From assembly GCA_019095985.1 (NCBI GenBank), contig CM032660.1, forward strand, positions 37,655,640 through 37,719,639: DNA of 64,000 bases. The letters are read 5' to 3'. This document shows, in pieces, positions 48,176 to 62,400 of this stretch. The number at the start of each line of letters is the position of its first letter. The stretch's first letter is position 1. The notes under the pieces were generated by a model. The model saw only the letters and a program-made list of their open reading frames with translations. It was not told the origin of the DNA and searched no databases. Position numbers and translations under genes: made by a program. The stretch is from Streblospio benedicti (lineage: Eukaryota; Annelida; Polychaeta; Spionida; Spionidae).

Positions 48176-48969
48176 GCTTCATGAATCAAGTACTTGCTAA
48201 TGTAACACTGTCAAGATCGAGGGGTAGAATAAAATTGATTCTAAACAGTAGATGTTTTGTGTAATTTCTTTATTATATTTTGACATGACCTTTCACCAGT
48301 AAATTATCCTGTAAACAACCCACACAAGTCGTCACCCTGGGTTTTGCTCTGTTTTAATAGTTTACCCGCCGAATCACTAACATTAGCTTTTTTTTATACA
48401 CTGTCTCAGATTTGTCCCACAATGTGATGTCTGCTCCCGCCCCACTCCGTGAAGATTTTTTTATCTTCTGTCTACTCCCGCTCCGCTCCTGCAGTTATTG
48501 TGTTCACTCCCGGCCATGCTCACTCACCATTTTGACACTCATACTGTGATAGTACTGCAACCATCCTGCATCCACCCCAGTTCTGTGGCAATATAATGTA
48601 ATACTGCCTCGGTGACTATCCTAATATTACTTGACCTACAGCCAATCAGAGTAAAGCTCATTTGCATACATGCTTTGAAAATCATTGCACACAGTCATGG
48701 CCAAAAGAGGTTGCCACAGAGCTGATATGTAAGCTTCACACCATTTCGACCAAGGCCTCTGGGATTTCTCTGTTTACATGTAAATGTGGTGGTTTATAGT
48801 CCTGATCCCAGTATGGCTCTCATGACTTTACAATTTACACCAAGTTATTGGCACACTTATAGATCAGCATTTGGTCAGTTCTCGTATACTTGCATCAGCA
48901 ACACATTCAGCATACAACGCTCATCACTAACACAATCACTCACTCACTCTTTCAACCCAATGACCTGTA

Positions 48970-49112
48970 CCTATTTAACGTGTAGGTACCACGGAGCAGT
49001 GTGCAACCCGCTAGGGGTAGGTTTGCTCAGCACCTACCACCAGACCCGACGGGGAATCGAACCCACGACCTTCTGGTCATGAATCCAACTCCCTAACCAT
49101 TCGGCCACCGAA
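48970..49112 (-). mobile_element. tRNA-derived SINE
   Basis: On the minus strand the A box TGGCCGAATGGTTAGGGAG (49106 leftwards) and B box GGTCGTGGGTTCGATTCCC (49070-49051) are both clear and about 35 bp apart, the normal tRNA spacing. The tRNA-like head continues to the left into an unrelated body with CACCTAC and GTAGGTACC phrases. The left end is approximate. Confidence 0.65.
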
Positions 49113-50073
49113 GCACACGCTTCCATTTATAAATAGAACTGAGATGCTGATTTCATATCCTGGTATATTCAAACAAAACATATTAAAATGTTTAAACAGT
49201 AAAGTCTTGTAGTAATACTACAGTCAATATACTATGTATGATACATATTTAGATCAAAATTGACTTGGATATTTTTAGGTGCACACATTATTTACTTTTA
49301 AAAATGAAACTAGGTCACACAAAGCAGCCATTGCTCACATTGTATGACGTCATAGGGCAAAAGTCCTCTATGTAGTCAGTGCATTTCTGGACAATTGCTA
49401 TAAGAATATATTCAAGAGAGAATACTGTTGTGTAATTAAAAAAAACACACACACATTTTAATATCTGACAAGTTCCGCAATCCCCCAAAAAGGAATCAGA
49501 AAAGGACGCCCCCCCCCCCCCACACACACACACACACTTACACTTTTTGGACGACACTCCCCCTCCAATCCAGTATCATTATTTATGCTTGTTCCCTTAG
49601 CTAGGGAACGATCATAGATAACGATACCGGGGTCGGGGCTCGAAGAAAGAGTTAACCGACCCCCCCATCAACATTTTAAAAAGTTGAGAGCAAAACAGTT
49701 GTTAATATTGTGGCTATTCTAACCTAACATTTGTCAGTTTCTTTTAAACACAACGTTCTCACCATACACAACACTATCCGATAATTAACAGATTTTGTTG
49801 CCTTCGAGGATGCATGGGTGTTTGTACAAAGTTTCAAAAGGTTAATATTCTAAAATAAAGTGAATGATTAGCGTTTCATGACTCACAAAGTATGTCTATT
49901 TTTTACAATAGCGCGATCGATAAGCAATCTGATGGTCCGTTTTGCTAATGCTGTCATATCAACTGATTGAAATATTTGAGTAATATATTCACATTCCCAC
50001 ATTATCGTTCACGTTTATTCACACCAGCACCACGAACAACTGACTTGAAGTTGAAGATAAGAACATTGTCACA

Positions 50074-53000
50074 ATGTGTGAAGTACTTCGATCGAACTTC
50101 AGCGAATTGTATCCCTCAATAAAGAAAAGCATTGAGCAGGCTTCATTTATTTGTAAGTAGACATTGGATAATCAGAAGTACTTCGTAGTCTCGGTGGGGT
50201 AATGGTTAGCCACAAAAACTGTAGCATTGTATATATAGCCTTATACAACTGCTATATATCATAAATATATAGATCGCGACAAGATTGGGGCTAGGTAATG
50301 GTTAGCCCCAATTGGAACCGAAAGCGATTCTTAGGCATCAAGGTCTAGGTAATGGTACGACTTCCAAATAGGATTTGCTTTGCCAAAGCCTTTGGTGATG
50401 ATTTCAGCATTACAGCAGACTGACTGTTGTCTAAGAATTACGTTATAGGTTTCTAACCATTATTATGCCAATTCTACAGCAGTGTATCCACTGTTCAGTA
50501 TTATAATATCCATAACGCTACTGACACCAAGTACATGTATTGGTCGTTCACATATTTTTCGGTATACAAGAAAAATGGAGTTTACTCATTTCTGAATCCT
50601 ATTACAGTAATAATGTATAGTTATCTAGAATCTATGTTTTTCAACCTATATGTGGACATACAATACAAATCTTCGACTATTATGACACCTTTGATATTTA
50701 CATGTTTATTTTTATTTCGGGAATTTTCTTTGTCAACTTTACTGCAGAAAAATGAGTATTCGATTTTTTAACGTTTCTGATGTTATTTACATTATGAACG
50801 CAAGCTTTTACGAGGAGCATAAGTTGTTTTGGTCTTGAGTCAAGAAACTCATCACATGTTAAACTATGTTATTTTGTTCTTATTGCTTATTTAGGCTTCA
50901 ATAATTCTATGTAGTGTTTATAAATGTATATAGGATGGAATGATTGGCTATAATCGGTGTTAATCAAATTAAAAATTTCGTATGAATTATATCAGAAATG
51001 CAGCGCTCCCTAGCTTTTGTAGGGACATAATAGGTTGTAAAATATAGTTTTAGCAGGAATAGCAACGGATGCTGGATGTTGGACATGAAAAGCAAAAACA
51101 ATATTTCTTGTAAAACGAAATATATGTGAATGACCAGTATGAGGTTTGGAAGCCTGTGTAGTGACAGTCATCGCCCTGCATGCAAAGGAACTCTCCTATT
51201 TTGACAACTATAGCTAAAGTGATCGGCTCTATGTATAAAGACCATGTGGGCTCCCTCTGCTATAGTCATCAGAATTGATGTCTGCAGGGTATTCACATAA
51301 AAACAAAAATTATGTAAATTTGACTGAGCATGTTCATGGATAGTAGCAGGAATTCTTAACCATTAAATTTTGATAGTAGAGGTATGAAAGTCGTTCATTT
51401 ACACATTTCAATGATTTGCGTTTCCTGTGCTTCGTTAAAGTTCATTTGTATTTCTTGTAGTTTGCATTACTACCGAATGTGTTAATCTTGCTTACAATGC
51501 GCTAATATTTAGTCTAGCAAAATATCCTGATATTACACGAATATTTAACCTGTAAATAACCATATCATATTTGAATACAACCGGCATCACACATTTGATG
51601 CAAAAATAGACCTCCTTTCAGAATAGAGATCCACTTTTCATATAGAGAGATTCATTGTGTTGACACTGAAGTCATGTATATCAACAGCCAGAGTATAAAC
51701 AATGCATTCTTAAGTGAATTTTGTGGCAAATAAGTATGGTATTGATATTGTATTACTGTTATTTGGAAGAACAGTTATTTATGCATCGGACACCCATTTG
51801 AGATGACCGAATTCCATTTCCAAATACTCATATTTCCATGATAATCTCCCCACCAAGTTGCATACCATTTTGAAGGAAAATACCTGCTCCTTTTGTCAGA
51901 AAGAAGAAGGTGTTATTTTTAAATGAGATCAAGATGAAATAGCCTATTAAAAGAACATCCTTGATGAGGAGATTTTGTACATGTAGTATACAGCATTGAG
52001 TCTTTTTTTTTATATAAACTCAGAAAGAATAGTCTAGATCATGCAAGATGTTGAATTCAGTGGCGTTATAACTTGTATGGCTGATTCTTCATTTCCAAGT
52101 TGCACAGAAAAGCTGCACACTAGTCTCTTTTTATTTGATTTTGAGACACATATTTTTATAGGTACTTCCGGCGTATGTCATAAGGCCAATTACAATCGCA
52201 TTCAATGCTGTATCATTCAAAATGTGTATTCTACATAATATTGATGGTTCTTATGCTGATAAAAGTTGGGAAATTAAGAAAATACATCTATTTGAGGCGT
52301 GCATTCGTCATAATAGTGAAGTTCCTAACTTTGCTCCAATCAGTGGCCATCTGTAAATTTGATTAAGACTGGTCTTTTGCTCATAACTTCGTCAATTTTC
52401 ATGGTAACTCAAATCGGATTACAGATTAATCCTCACTCAAAATCCTATCAGGAAAGTACTTTCCACGCGTGGTATACGATAAATGGTATTTGAAAATGAC
52501 CTTTGAATATTTAAAGTCGTGTTAGTCTAGAATTGACCGGAAATCAAAATGGCAATTTTGATGTAGGTGTCGCAGGAATAATTACATTGAATTTTCCTTT
52601 TTGAAAGTGGTGAATAGATGCTATATCCATGTGGTACCGGTACTTGTTTATATTAACACCCACTTTGTGCCTATTGGCTAACACAGTTCATCTAAGTTCA
52701 TTTTAATGAATGAGAACAAAGGATGTAATCAGAAATTGTTGTAGGTCAAAAGCATCGAAGGGGTGAAATATTTATTTGAATAATAGATCATCATTATTAC
52801 AAAGGGTTATCCAATACAAATTCATGTATCAGATAAATCCTTAAGTGATAAGGACTAAAGGATATTACTCAGATGACAGGGTTTGTTTGATAATCTTGTG
52901 TGTTGTTCCCGGGTGTTGTTGTTTCTTGTTGTCAATAACAAATAGTGACAACAGATATACATGAGAACAATTTTGAAGATGTTTGTAGTGAATTTATAAC

Positions 53001-54473
53001 CCAAGTAAGCTGTTTATTGTTTACTTTTTGATGATATTTTATACCCTTTATGATTATTGTGAGCAATCATATAAGTAAGACTCTTACTTAGCAATATGAT
53101 AAACATAAAACGAAGATGTCAACAATATATTTTCTTCAACAATTAAGGCTGAGAAATTAACTCTTTTAGTATTTTTTTGTTTGTTGTATTTATGATGGGC
53201 TGATTCTGCTGGTCTGAATCTACATTGGGGCAACATTGTCATACTATTTCAGTTCCTGTCATTTTTTTCTGCAGGTGTAGATAGTGAATTTACTGGGCTC
53301 AAAGTGTCGGAATCAGAAAGAGGAAGGTATTATGATTTCAACTGTTGTAGAAATTATGTTTTGAATTTTGATAGATAATATGAGCTCAAAGCAGTGATAT
53401 TGGGATCATCCCATCCCGCATGTTTCTCGAAAACATCCATAGATAGATACTAGTTTTATGTATGCATCTTCTGTCCAAGATTCTTCGATGAATCTACAAT
53501 TTTTAATGCTATCTATTAGACTAACAAAAGTTCTGAACATTTTCTTTATATTCTACTCATTCAAGAAAAATACTATCATTCAGTTTATTTGATTGCGGAG
53601 AGGAACGCTACAGAAAACTAAGGAAAAGTGTCCAAAGCTTTTCGATCTCTCAAATTGGTAACATATTATTTTGATTTTAGATCAATTTTAATTAGATACA
53701 ACAGGTATCAATATTGTATAACAAATGTCTCAAAATAGCAATGTTCAATTATTATTTATGTATCAGACACAAAAGAGAGCACAAATCGACCTGTTTCTTA
53801 CTAAACCTATGAATAATTTCATTTGATTTGAATGCTCACTTTTTTATTAGTATTCTGAATATTTTTTGTTTTTTTTATTGCTTTATAGGTATAAGTACCT
53901 TCCATGAAGTGAAAGATAGAATACGTGGCGACTAGTAAGTAATTTGAGCATAGATTTGTTAACATTATGGCTATTATCTATTGTTAAATGAAATACGCTT
54001 ATAAGTTTATCTTTTTTTTTGACAGCTATGAAGTAACAAGTTATAACTGCTTCATTTACCCATCTTCATTTGGGCCTGTCGATGTTAGATTTATGGTACA
54101 GGTAAGATTTTTGACAGCATCATATATTGAAAAAGAGAGCTGTTTCACGAAGTCTAGAGCTTGGAGTTAGGGTTCCATTTGAGAAAGAACATACATGGTG
54201 TGTGTGTGTGTGTGTGTGTGTGTGTTTCCTTGTGTGTGTGTGTGTGTGTGTGTGTTTATATGTCACTTGTGTTTGTGTTGTGTGTTTGTGTGTCCTCAAA
54301 GTTACTGTATGCAAATAGTGTGTGTGTGTTGTATATAACAATGACAACATGATTGGATGATTTTTATATTTATTTATTTATTGTATTGACAATTATTGTA
54401 CCCGGTTTTTGACAATTATTATATATACATTTCCCTACATATATATATATATAGCATATATATATCATATGTG

Positions 54474-54509
<36 letters not shown>

Positions 54510-56095
54510 CAACAAATAATTGTTTACCCGGCGTTTATTTCGGTTGAAACATATGAGATCCGGAACACATTAAATGCTCCTCCCTCCCCATCCTTCCTCC
54601 TGTCCCACATCCCTGGAACCAGTTCTTGTCAGTATACAGGTCTGTGACAGATTAAATACACCTCCATCACCGTCCTCCCATCGTCATATGTCACAGCCAT
54701 TTACACACTATGTAAATGTACTAAATATGGCAATGACTGATCCCTCTAATATCGCTCTCCCAGCTACTACTACCCATGGTAAACATGTGCGGAGCAGATT
54801 ACATGTCCCACTCATCCCTACCCTTCCTTCCACCGCCACCCCTCTCCTCTTCTCTCCCCATCCCTCTCTACCCCATCTCCACCTAAACAGGTCCATAATT
54901 AATGCACCCCCTTCCTGCTGCTGCTCTGGTTGAAACGGATGAGATCTGGAACATATTAAATGCTACTCCCTTCGCATTCTTTCCCCTGCCCCACCAAGCA
55001 ATTCTGGATATTCGGCAATACGTGGAACATATGTTTTATACGGCAATCATGTGTGTGTAAAATATTAAAGTGATAGATGCAGCTAAATGTGTGGAGGGCT
55101 GTAATACACGGAGCAGAAGTTTGGAATGCCCTTTTTAGCTCAACGATGATGATGGCGTTATCTACTACCAGCCAAAAAAAGTTTTATATGGCGTCATGCA
55201 TTGTTTTCTTTGCGGTATGCTGCCGTAATGCGTGAGTGGATCGTGTTTTTTGATAAGGGAGCCTATGTGATCGGGCACTTGAACTACACCGGCTTATGCT
55301 TATGCTTACAGATTCAAATAATTCCTGAAATAATCTATTAATTAATTAAATTAATTAATTAAGTGGATGAGTATCAATGTATAATGTACAATTAATTTTA
55401 ATACCTGTTACTCAAGCGGTGCTTAGTGTAGTTTGGGTCAAGGATTGTATGTAATTCATTTACTTTTTATTTATTTTTATTTACTTTACTTAAATTTACG
55501 TAGGCAACGTTTTTTCATAGAATGAGGTACGTTTAAAGTACGCATAACGCACGGGTAACGTTAGCTGTAGCAAAGAAAGACGTTCCGCTTATCTACTTAC
55601 GTGTAACGCATTACGTATGACGTATATGCAGAGGAAACCCACACGCTTAACGCTTTATTTACACAAACATGGCCCTGTAATGAGCATGGCATCTATTTAT
55701 TTTGAAAANNNNNNNNNNNNNNNNNNNNNNNNNNNNNNNNNNNNNNNNNNNNNNNNNNNNNNNNNNNNNNNNNNNNNNNNNNNNNNNNNNNNNNNNNNNN
55801 NNNNNNNNATACGTGGCGACTAGTAAGTAATTTGAGCATAGATTTGTTAACATTATGGCTATTATCTATTGTTAAATGAAATACGCTTATAAGTTTATCT
55901 TTTTTTTTGACAGCTATGAAGTAACAAGTTATAACTGCTTCATTTACCCATCTTCATTTGGGCCTGTCGATGTTAGATTTATGGTACAGGTAAGATTTTT
56001 GACAGCATCATATATTGAAAAAGAGAGCTGTTTCACGAAGTCTAGAGCTTGGAGTTAGGGTTCCATTTGAGAAAGAACATACATGTATACATACA

Positions 56096-56146
<51 letters not shown>

Positions 56147-56356
56147 GTGCGTGGGTGCAAGGCGCGTGCGTTGTCATTGTTGAGCACTATTTGAGTGAGC
56201 ACTATTTGAGGTAACCCAAAAGTGATATCAAATAGTGCTCAACAATGACAACATGATTGCTTTATATTTAATTTATTTATTGACAATTATTTTCACACGG
56301 TGTTTCATGTGTTATCACACATGAAACACCGTGTAGAAATGAAATAATAAATCAAT

Positions 56357-56429
<73 letters not shown>

Positions 56430-59400
56430 GCACATATTTTATCTTTATTTATATATACCTTATTTTATCTTTTTATTTTTACAAACAAGATCAATCATAA
56501 TAAAAGTCTTTTTATATATTTTGTTCATTGATTACTGAGGTCATCAACTCAATATTTTGAAGGAAAATGTTATTCTTATGTATTTGATAATTTTTGTTTT
56601 TATTTCAGGCCTCTAGCTGGGAATTTTTATGCAAGCATAAATTTGATTTCAACAAAGTAAGTTGTTTTGTGTATTACATTGATGTATGTATGTTATGAGG
56701 GTTTCATAGTGAGGGAGAAGAGTCAGGGCATTGGTTAGGTTGAAAAACTGATTAAATGTAATTTTCTAATGAAATTATAAAGCAAAATAATTATGATACA
56801 ATTGTGCTCGCCAGCAAATCAATGCTTCACTAGATTATGTATAGTAGGTGATAATTTAAAAACACGCGTTAGTTTGCCAGCACGCATATGTACATAATAT
56901 CATACATAAAATAAATTCCTTTATTTTAGTATGTGTACGAAGGTGTGCCATTTTTGAATGAAGAGCAAGAAAAAATATTGAAAGAACATGTTACAAGTCA
57001 AGATGAAGGACTTGATCGGTAAAATAATTTGTTTAGTAAAATCAAAAATATTTTAATATTTAAGGGGGCAAGAAAAGTTATATTTTCAGCTTTTGATATT
57101 TATTATATTAACAATGAAGAGCATATTATGACATGAATCTTTTATCAAAAATAATTTTTTATGAATTCATGCACACCATCCCATGGGATCAATAATTGAC
57201 ATGATATTTTATGTCATAACCACTCAATCACACGCTTATGGAATTCTTTGATCAGGCGTCAGACCATGAAATATGTTAGACGTATGATGGGAATGTATAA
57301 AGCAGTGCACGAGGTCTGAACTTAATAGATTTATGGCCCTCTCCTGGTAGTGGCAATTGCTCTGAATTCCTGAATTCTTAAAACATATACATTTTAACTC
57401 AACTTTGCCATCAAAATACTCTATGTGTCCAATTAAATCTTAATATTCTAAAATGACAACCTACAGGATAAAGGATTTTTTAAAGAGTAAAAGCTTGAAG
57501 TAACCTTTCTGGTCCCCTTGCAAAATGTTATTTGAAATAAAGGCTTTAAGTAACCTTTCTGGTCCCCTTGCAAATACAGTCGGACCCGGTTAAGTCGAAT
57601 TTGAAGGGAGTAGAGTGATGACCTCGAGTTATCAGAACCTCGAGTTATCAGAAACATGTCTTCAACAACCCAATGAGCGATACTGCAAGAAATATGTGTT
57701 GTGGTCGCTATGGTACTCGTACTACGTGTGATGTTAGACAGTAGCTGTTCTGGGTTTTTATAACAGTATTCCGACCTTCTGACCTTGTCCGTAAACAAGC
57801 ATGGCCGCATACACAAAGAAACATGCTTTCTACTACGGTTTCATTGGTTAATAGTACACTTGTACAAAGTCCTTTGTTTTGACTGGTCATTGTTACGCAA
57901 GTACTAATTCAAAGCTATTAACCGCTAGCTGTTTCTCCCTCCAGCCTCTGTCGAAGACTGTCAACAAACATGGATTAAATAGCACTTCGGTGGTAGTACT
58001 TCGGTGTTAGCACTACGGTTAGAAGTTTACTATGCCTTTGTCTTGACTGGTCATTATTACGCAAGTACTAATTTCAAAGCTGTTCACCACTAGTAAGTAT
58101 CAAAGAATTAATCAGAGAAGTTGACCACCCGTCCACCGGCAAATCATAGTAAGGCAGCGTTCTTTGATCTATTGTTTGGTTGGCTTATTGCGTGTGAACT
58201 ACGAATATTTCGACGCTAAATTATCATTTGGTCGAGATAAGTGGGTTAATGCCTCGAAGGGAAGTGAGATTTGGCTCGAATAACACGGGTTTCTCAAATT
58301 AAAAGGGTCCAAATAAGCGGGTTATTTTTAGTTGCAATCAATAGTAAGTTTGAGGGGAAATTAAAATGTGTTCTACTTAGACGGGTGGTCGACTTATGCG
58401 AGCACAAGTAAAACGGGTCCGACTGTAGTTATTTGAAATATTTTTGTTTCTAATTGCATTTTTACTGTTTTCTAAAATTTGAAATCCTAGTTTTGAAATA
58501 ACCTTTTGTAGCAATAATTACAAATGAGGATATATTTTTAGTAAAACTTCATTATATTTTAGGGATGTGGATGAGAAATTAATCCAAGAATATTGTAGCA
58601 AAGTGGCTGCATGGCTTGTCACGTCAAAAGATGAAAACGATGTTTTGTCACTTACAATAGTTGAAGGTAAAAATAACTAAGATATCAAAGCTTTATAGAA
58701 ATAATGTATTTTGATTTGGTAAACAAAAAACAATAGTTTTGTTGTGTGTTGTAACAAACTAGAATTTGAGTTTACATAGTGCTTTACTACATGTATGCAC
58801 CTTTAGTTTAGAATACATGTCCAATGTCAGTGTTCAGACGGAATTGCACTACATGTATTAATAGTTTGTAAATAATTTAGCATTCCTGCTTTCTCTTCTT
58901 CTTGGTACATGTACACAGTCCATATGTATCTCAATGCAAAAGCCCTTTTCTCAAATCTCAATCAATTGATCTCAATGATTTGAAAGGTCAAATCTCAATT
59001 CTCAATGAATTGAAAACCCAAATCTCAACTCTCACTAAATTGTATATACCGCCCTCCATAAAGTGAGGCTGAGCTAACATTGTCACTGACTTTGACACCA
59101 TAGATCCAACAGACCATTGCTTTGTCATTACGTAACAAACGTGAGAGATCACTTTTACGAAGGGTCGAACACTCACTTCGGTATAACATGACACATGCAT
59201 GAATACTTCCACAGGTGAGCATGGAGAGACTCTTGTTTGGAAGGATTGGCAGTAACTCTCTAAACTTGCCCCAAGCACATCTGCATCTTGTAATAATAAC
59301 TGCTGGCTGTACAGCCTCCATCAGCTCAGACTGTACCGCCAAGATAGCAAAAAAGTATCTAGTACCTCAAGCGGATGGCCATCAACAAGTATATGTTTCA

Positions 59401-62400
59401 TTGGTCTTCCATCTAAGGGTCTAGCTGTGCCAGGCAAGAAGTACACCTGTACGTTAGATCCTCCTTCAGTCGACCTTAAAATGCCAATGCACAAAATAAT
59501 ACAGAATATTTCAGCAATAGTTATTGTTCAACAGTTCTATACAAGCTTGCAGAATGTTTCCATTTTACTGAGTTGATTCTACTACAATTATCTTGCACTC
59601 AACTGCAGCTGCTCTACCCTGCCACTTATTGTATATGCCAGCGTAGGAAATGGCTGTCTGCCCGCCCGGTGGCCCCATGCTGGCAAGTTTATTATTGGAC
59701 CTGCAGGTCTTAAGACTTACCTGCCCGGTTGTCTGGCACCTTTATCACTGTTTATGACCCCGTATTTTAACATACTTTTGTTATAATATCAAATATAATC
59801 TCAAAGTCAGCCAAATGGCTCCTTTTTTAAATATACATGAAAAAATCTGGGTTGGAATGCTCCCGGACCCCCCTAGATATTGAGTGCCAAAGGCACTCAT
59901 TGCTAGGGCTGGCAAGATTTCACTAGGGCCTGTAAGTTTTTCAACTTGCCAGCCCTGGTGTCTAGTACCTATTTTGGAGAAGTTTCCCACACTGTATATG
60001 CGTTCCTTTTTGGGTGGAGTTGGTTCTGATTGGTTCAGTCTAGTATCATGCACTAGTTGGTGTCTCCTCATTGGCTACCCAATTAACTCATGCCACACAC
60101 TGGGCACTCTCTTACTGGTCTACATTGACCAGTTAGCTGGGATGACTTTCAAATGACGTCATAGTAATGTATTTCTGTCTTAATGTGTTATCCATGCAAT
60201 ACTCATCATCGTATTTGTGATCAATGCTCAAACAGTGTATAAGTATGTGTTATTGCTAAGCTGCTGAAATATGAATTTCCTGAACTAAATGGAAAATAAG
60301 TGCAAAATGATTAATAAATCATTAATATGTTGAATAAGAGAATTTATTTCCATATATTTATTATTTTCCTTCTTAAAATTATTGTAGATGTTTCTCCTTA
60401 CTTTCTACATAGTGAAATCAGAAATAGATTTATGAACGTGTGGACACAAGAAGAAGATGATAAGGTTAGTGATGAATTTGAGATTTATTATTTCAGATGA
60501 AAGGTAACCATGTTATGTATATAGCAGTACGTGTATATCAAAAATTTGAAATGTATCATGGAAAAGAAAGTAATTTATTGCATATATACAGTCTATAATT
60601 GTGTGTAAATCGACTTCAAAAATAAGACGACATACCTAGTTTTGGCCTCAAAATTATGAATTTTAAGAAAAATAAACAAAAATTAAGATATTTTCTAGTC
60701 TTAAAATATAAACTGTACCATGTACTATAAAGCAACATAAAATGCAAAATTCGGGAACCGGAACATTTCTATTATACTGGTGTGCAAAATGATGAATATC
60801 TTGCTTGCTTGTTTCAGTGTTTGTTTTGTCAGTGCATCACAATGACTGACAAAAGTGATGTTATAGCCACAAGTCAACCTCCCCTCATCAAAATAATTGT
60901 TCAGCTTATATGATTATGACTGATTATGGACATTACTGTAAAATATTCCCGAAATTCATTTATCAGTAGTGATGGGTTTATTTATTTACCAAATTTTATC
61001 TGATACATTTTTGAGTATTCTAAACCCAAGTATATAACATCTAAATAATCATTTTTAGTGCTTTTCCTCAATGTAAAAATGCTTCTTTATAGATTGTTGT
61101 TCAAAAAGTAGCAGAAGAGGAGAGAAAGAAATTGGATGCTGAGTTAAAAATGGAACAAGAGGAAAAGTAAGATTTGATTTAAGTTTACTTTAAAGTAAGA
61201 TTTGATTTATTTTAAAGAGACATCATATCCTATGAGACCAGCAATTTGAGGTGGTACCTAGAATAACTAAGCTACCCAAGCCAAGTTAAGCAATCACCCA
61301 GCAGACCATTGACCACATATGCCTGACACTTACCATCAAATAATCTGTCTTGTTTCATTGTTGTGTCATTGTTGTTAGTACAAATATCAAGGAGTCTTTT
61401 GCTGTTGATTTGAAGCGGTAACTAAAATAGCTAACCCAGCCTGTTTTGATCTGTTTTAACGATCAGTCTTGGCCGGATATGTTGGTGTACATGAACTATG
61501 TCAAATATTTGGAATTAAGAAAGTATTTTCAAGTGTTACCTAGAATTAGTACCCAAGCCATCTTTTGCCCAGCTTTGATCTTCCCTGTTAATGATTAGCC
61601 ACACACCCTGTTATAGCAGATGCATTATCCCATAGTCTGCTAGGAAGGTTGAACATGCCTACATGTACAATTTATATGCTCATTGGTACTGCTTTTGACT
61701 GCGCAAAGTGGCCTGTGCTACACCTTTTTCATCACTGTAAACGAGAATAAAATGATGAAATAAATAATGTATGTTATTTAACAAATTGATAAATATTGGT
61801 AATAACAGAAAAGACGAAGTGTCGTTTTTATATATAAAAGACTATACCGGTACTTGTAATCATATAATTTGTAGGATTCTCGATAAGATGCTTGGATTTA
61901 CCAAGGTGTTCAGAGATATGGTAAATTCGAAAAAGGTGAGAAGCTAATAAGTGGTGACATTATTTGATTATATAAGTGAAATGAAAAATAATTTATTGTT
62001 AATACATGTATGATAGTTAATGTATATTGATGTCCCTAAAGGTCAACTGACTTGTAAAAATGGTTTATTGAATATTATTTTTGTTCTTATGTTTTCCTTT
62101 TATGGTATCATTTGGTAAAAAATATAAACAAGTATAAAAATGTATAGTTTAGAATTTAGTTAAGCTTTTCAGCTCTAAAGAGCCCTAAGTAAGTTCTGAT
62201 TAATTTTGATTAATATGATTTTTACCCTTGAAGTTTTGGACTTGCGTTTTTTAATACAAATAATAGTATAGAAAGAAAACAAAAGAACAAAAATGTGGCC
62301 ATACATGTGTACACTATGAATAGTATTTGTGAAATTACTTATATATTATTAAATATCTTTTACAGCCACTTATTGGTCATAATAACCTAATGGATTTGAT

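Larger units (their letters stand above)
47713..50073. other. Head-to-head intergenic region of SNRPD3 and PNLDC1
   Basis: The 2.4 kb between the two start codons should hold both promoters. It also holds two tRNA-like SINE pieces, a short CT/CA tract at about 47982-48000 and the G-rich TIR ends near 49495-49640. No additional exon was recognised. Confidence 0.4.

Noticed and set aside
49051-49112. A functional tRNA gene on the minus strand
   Set aside because: A and B boxes are good, but I could not pair an acceptor stem, and the sequence continues into a repeat body, so a SINE is the better reading.
54120-54352. Val/Cys- and His/Thr-rich frames near 54200
   Set aside because: Products of the (GT)n microsatellite in PNLDC1 intron 5.
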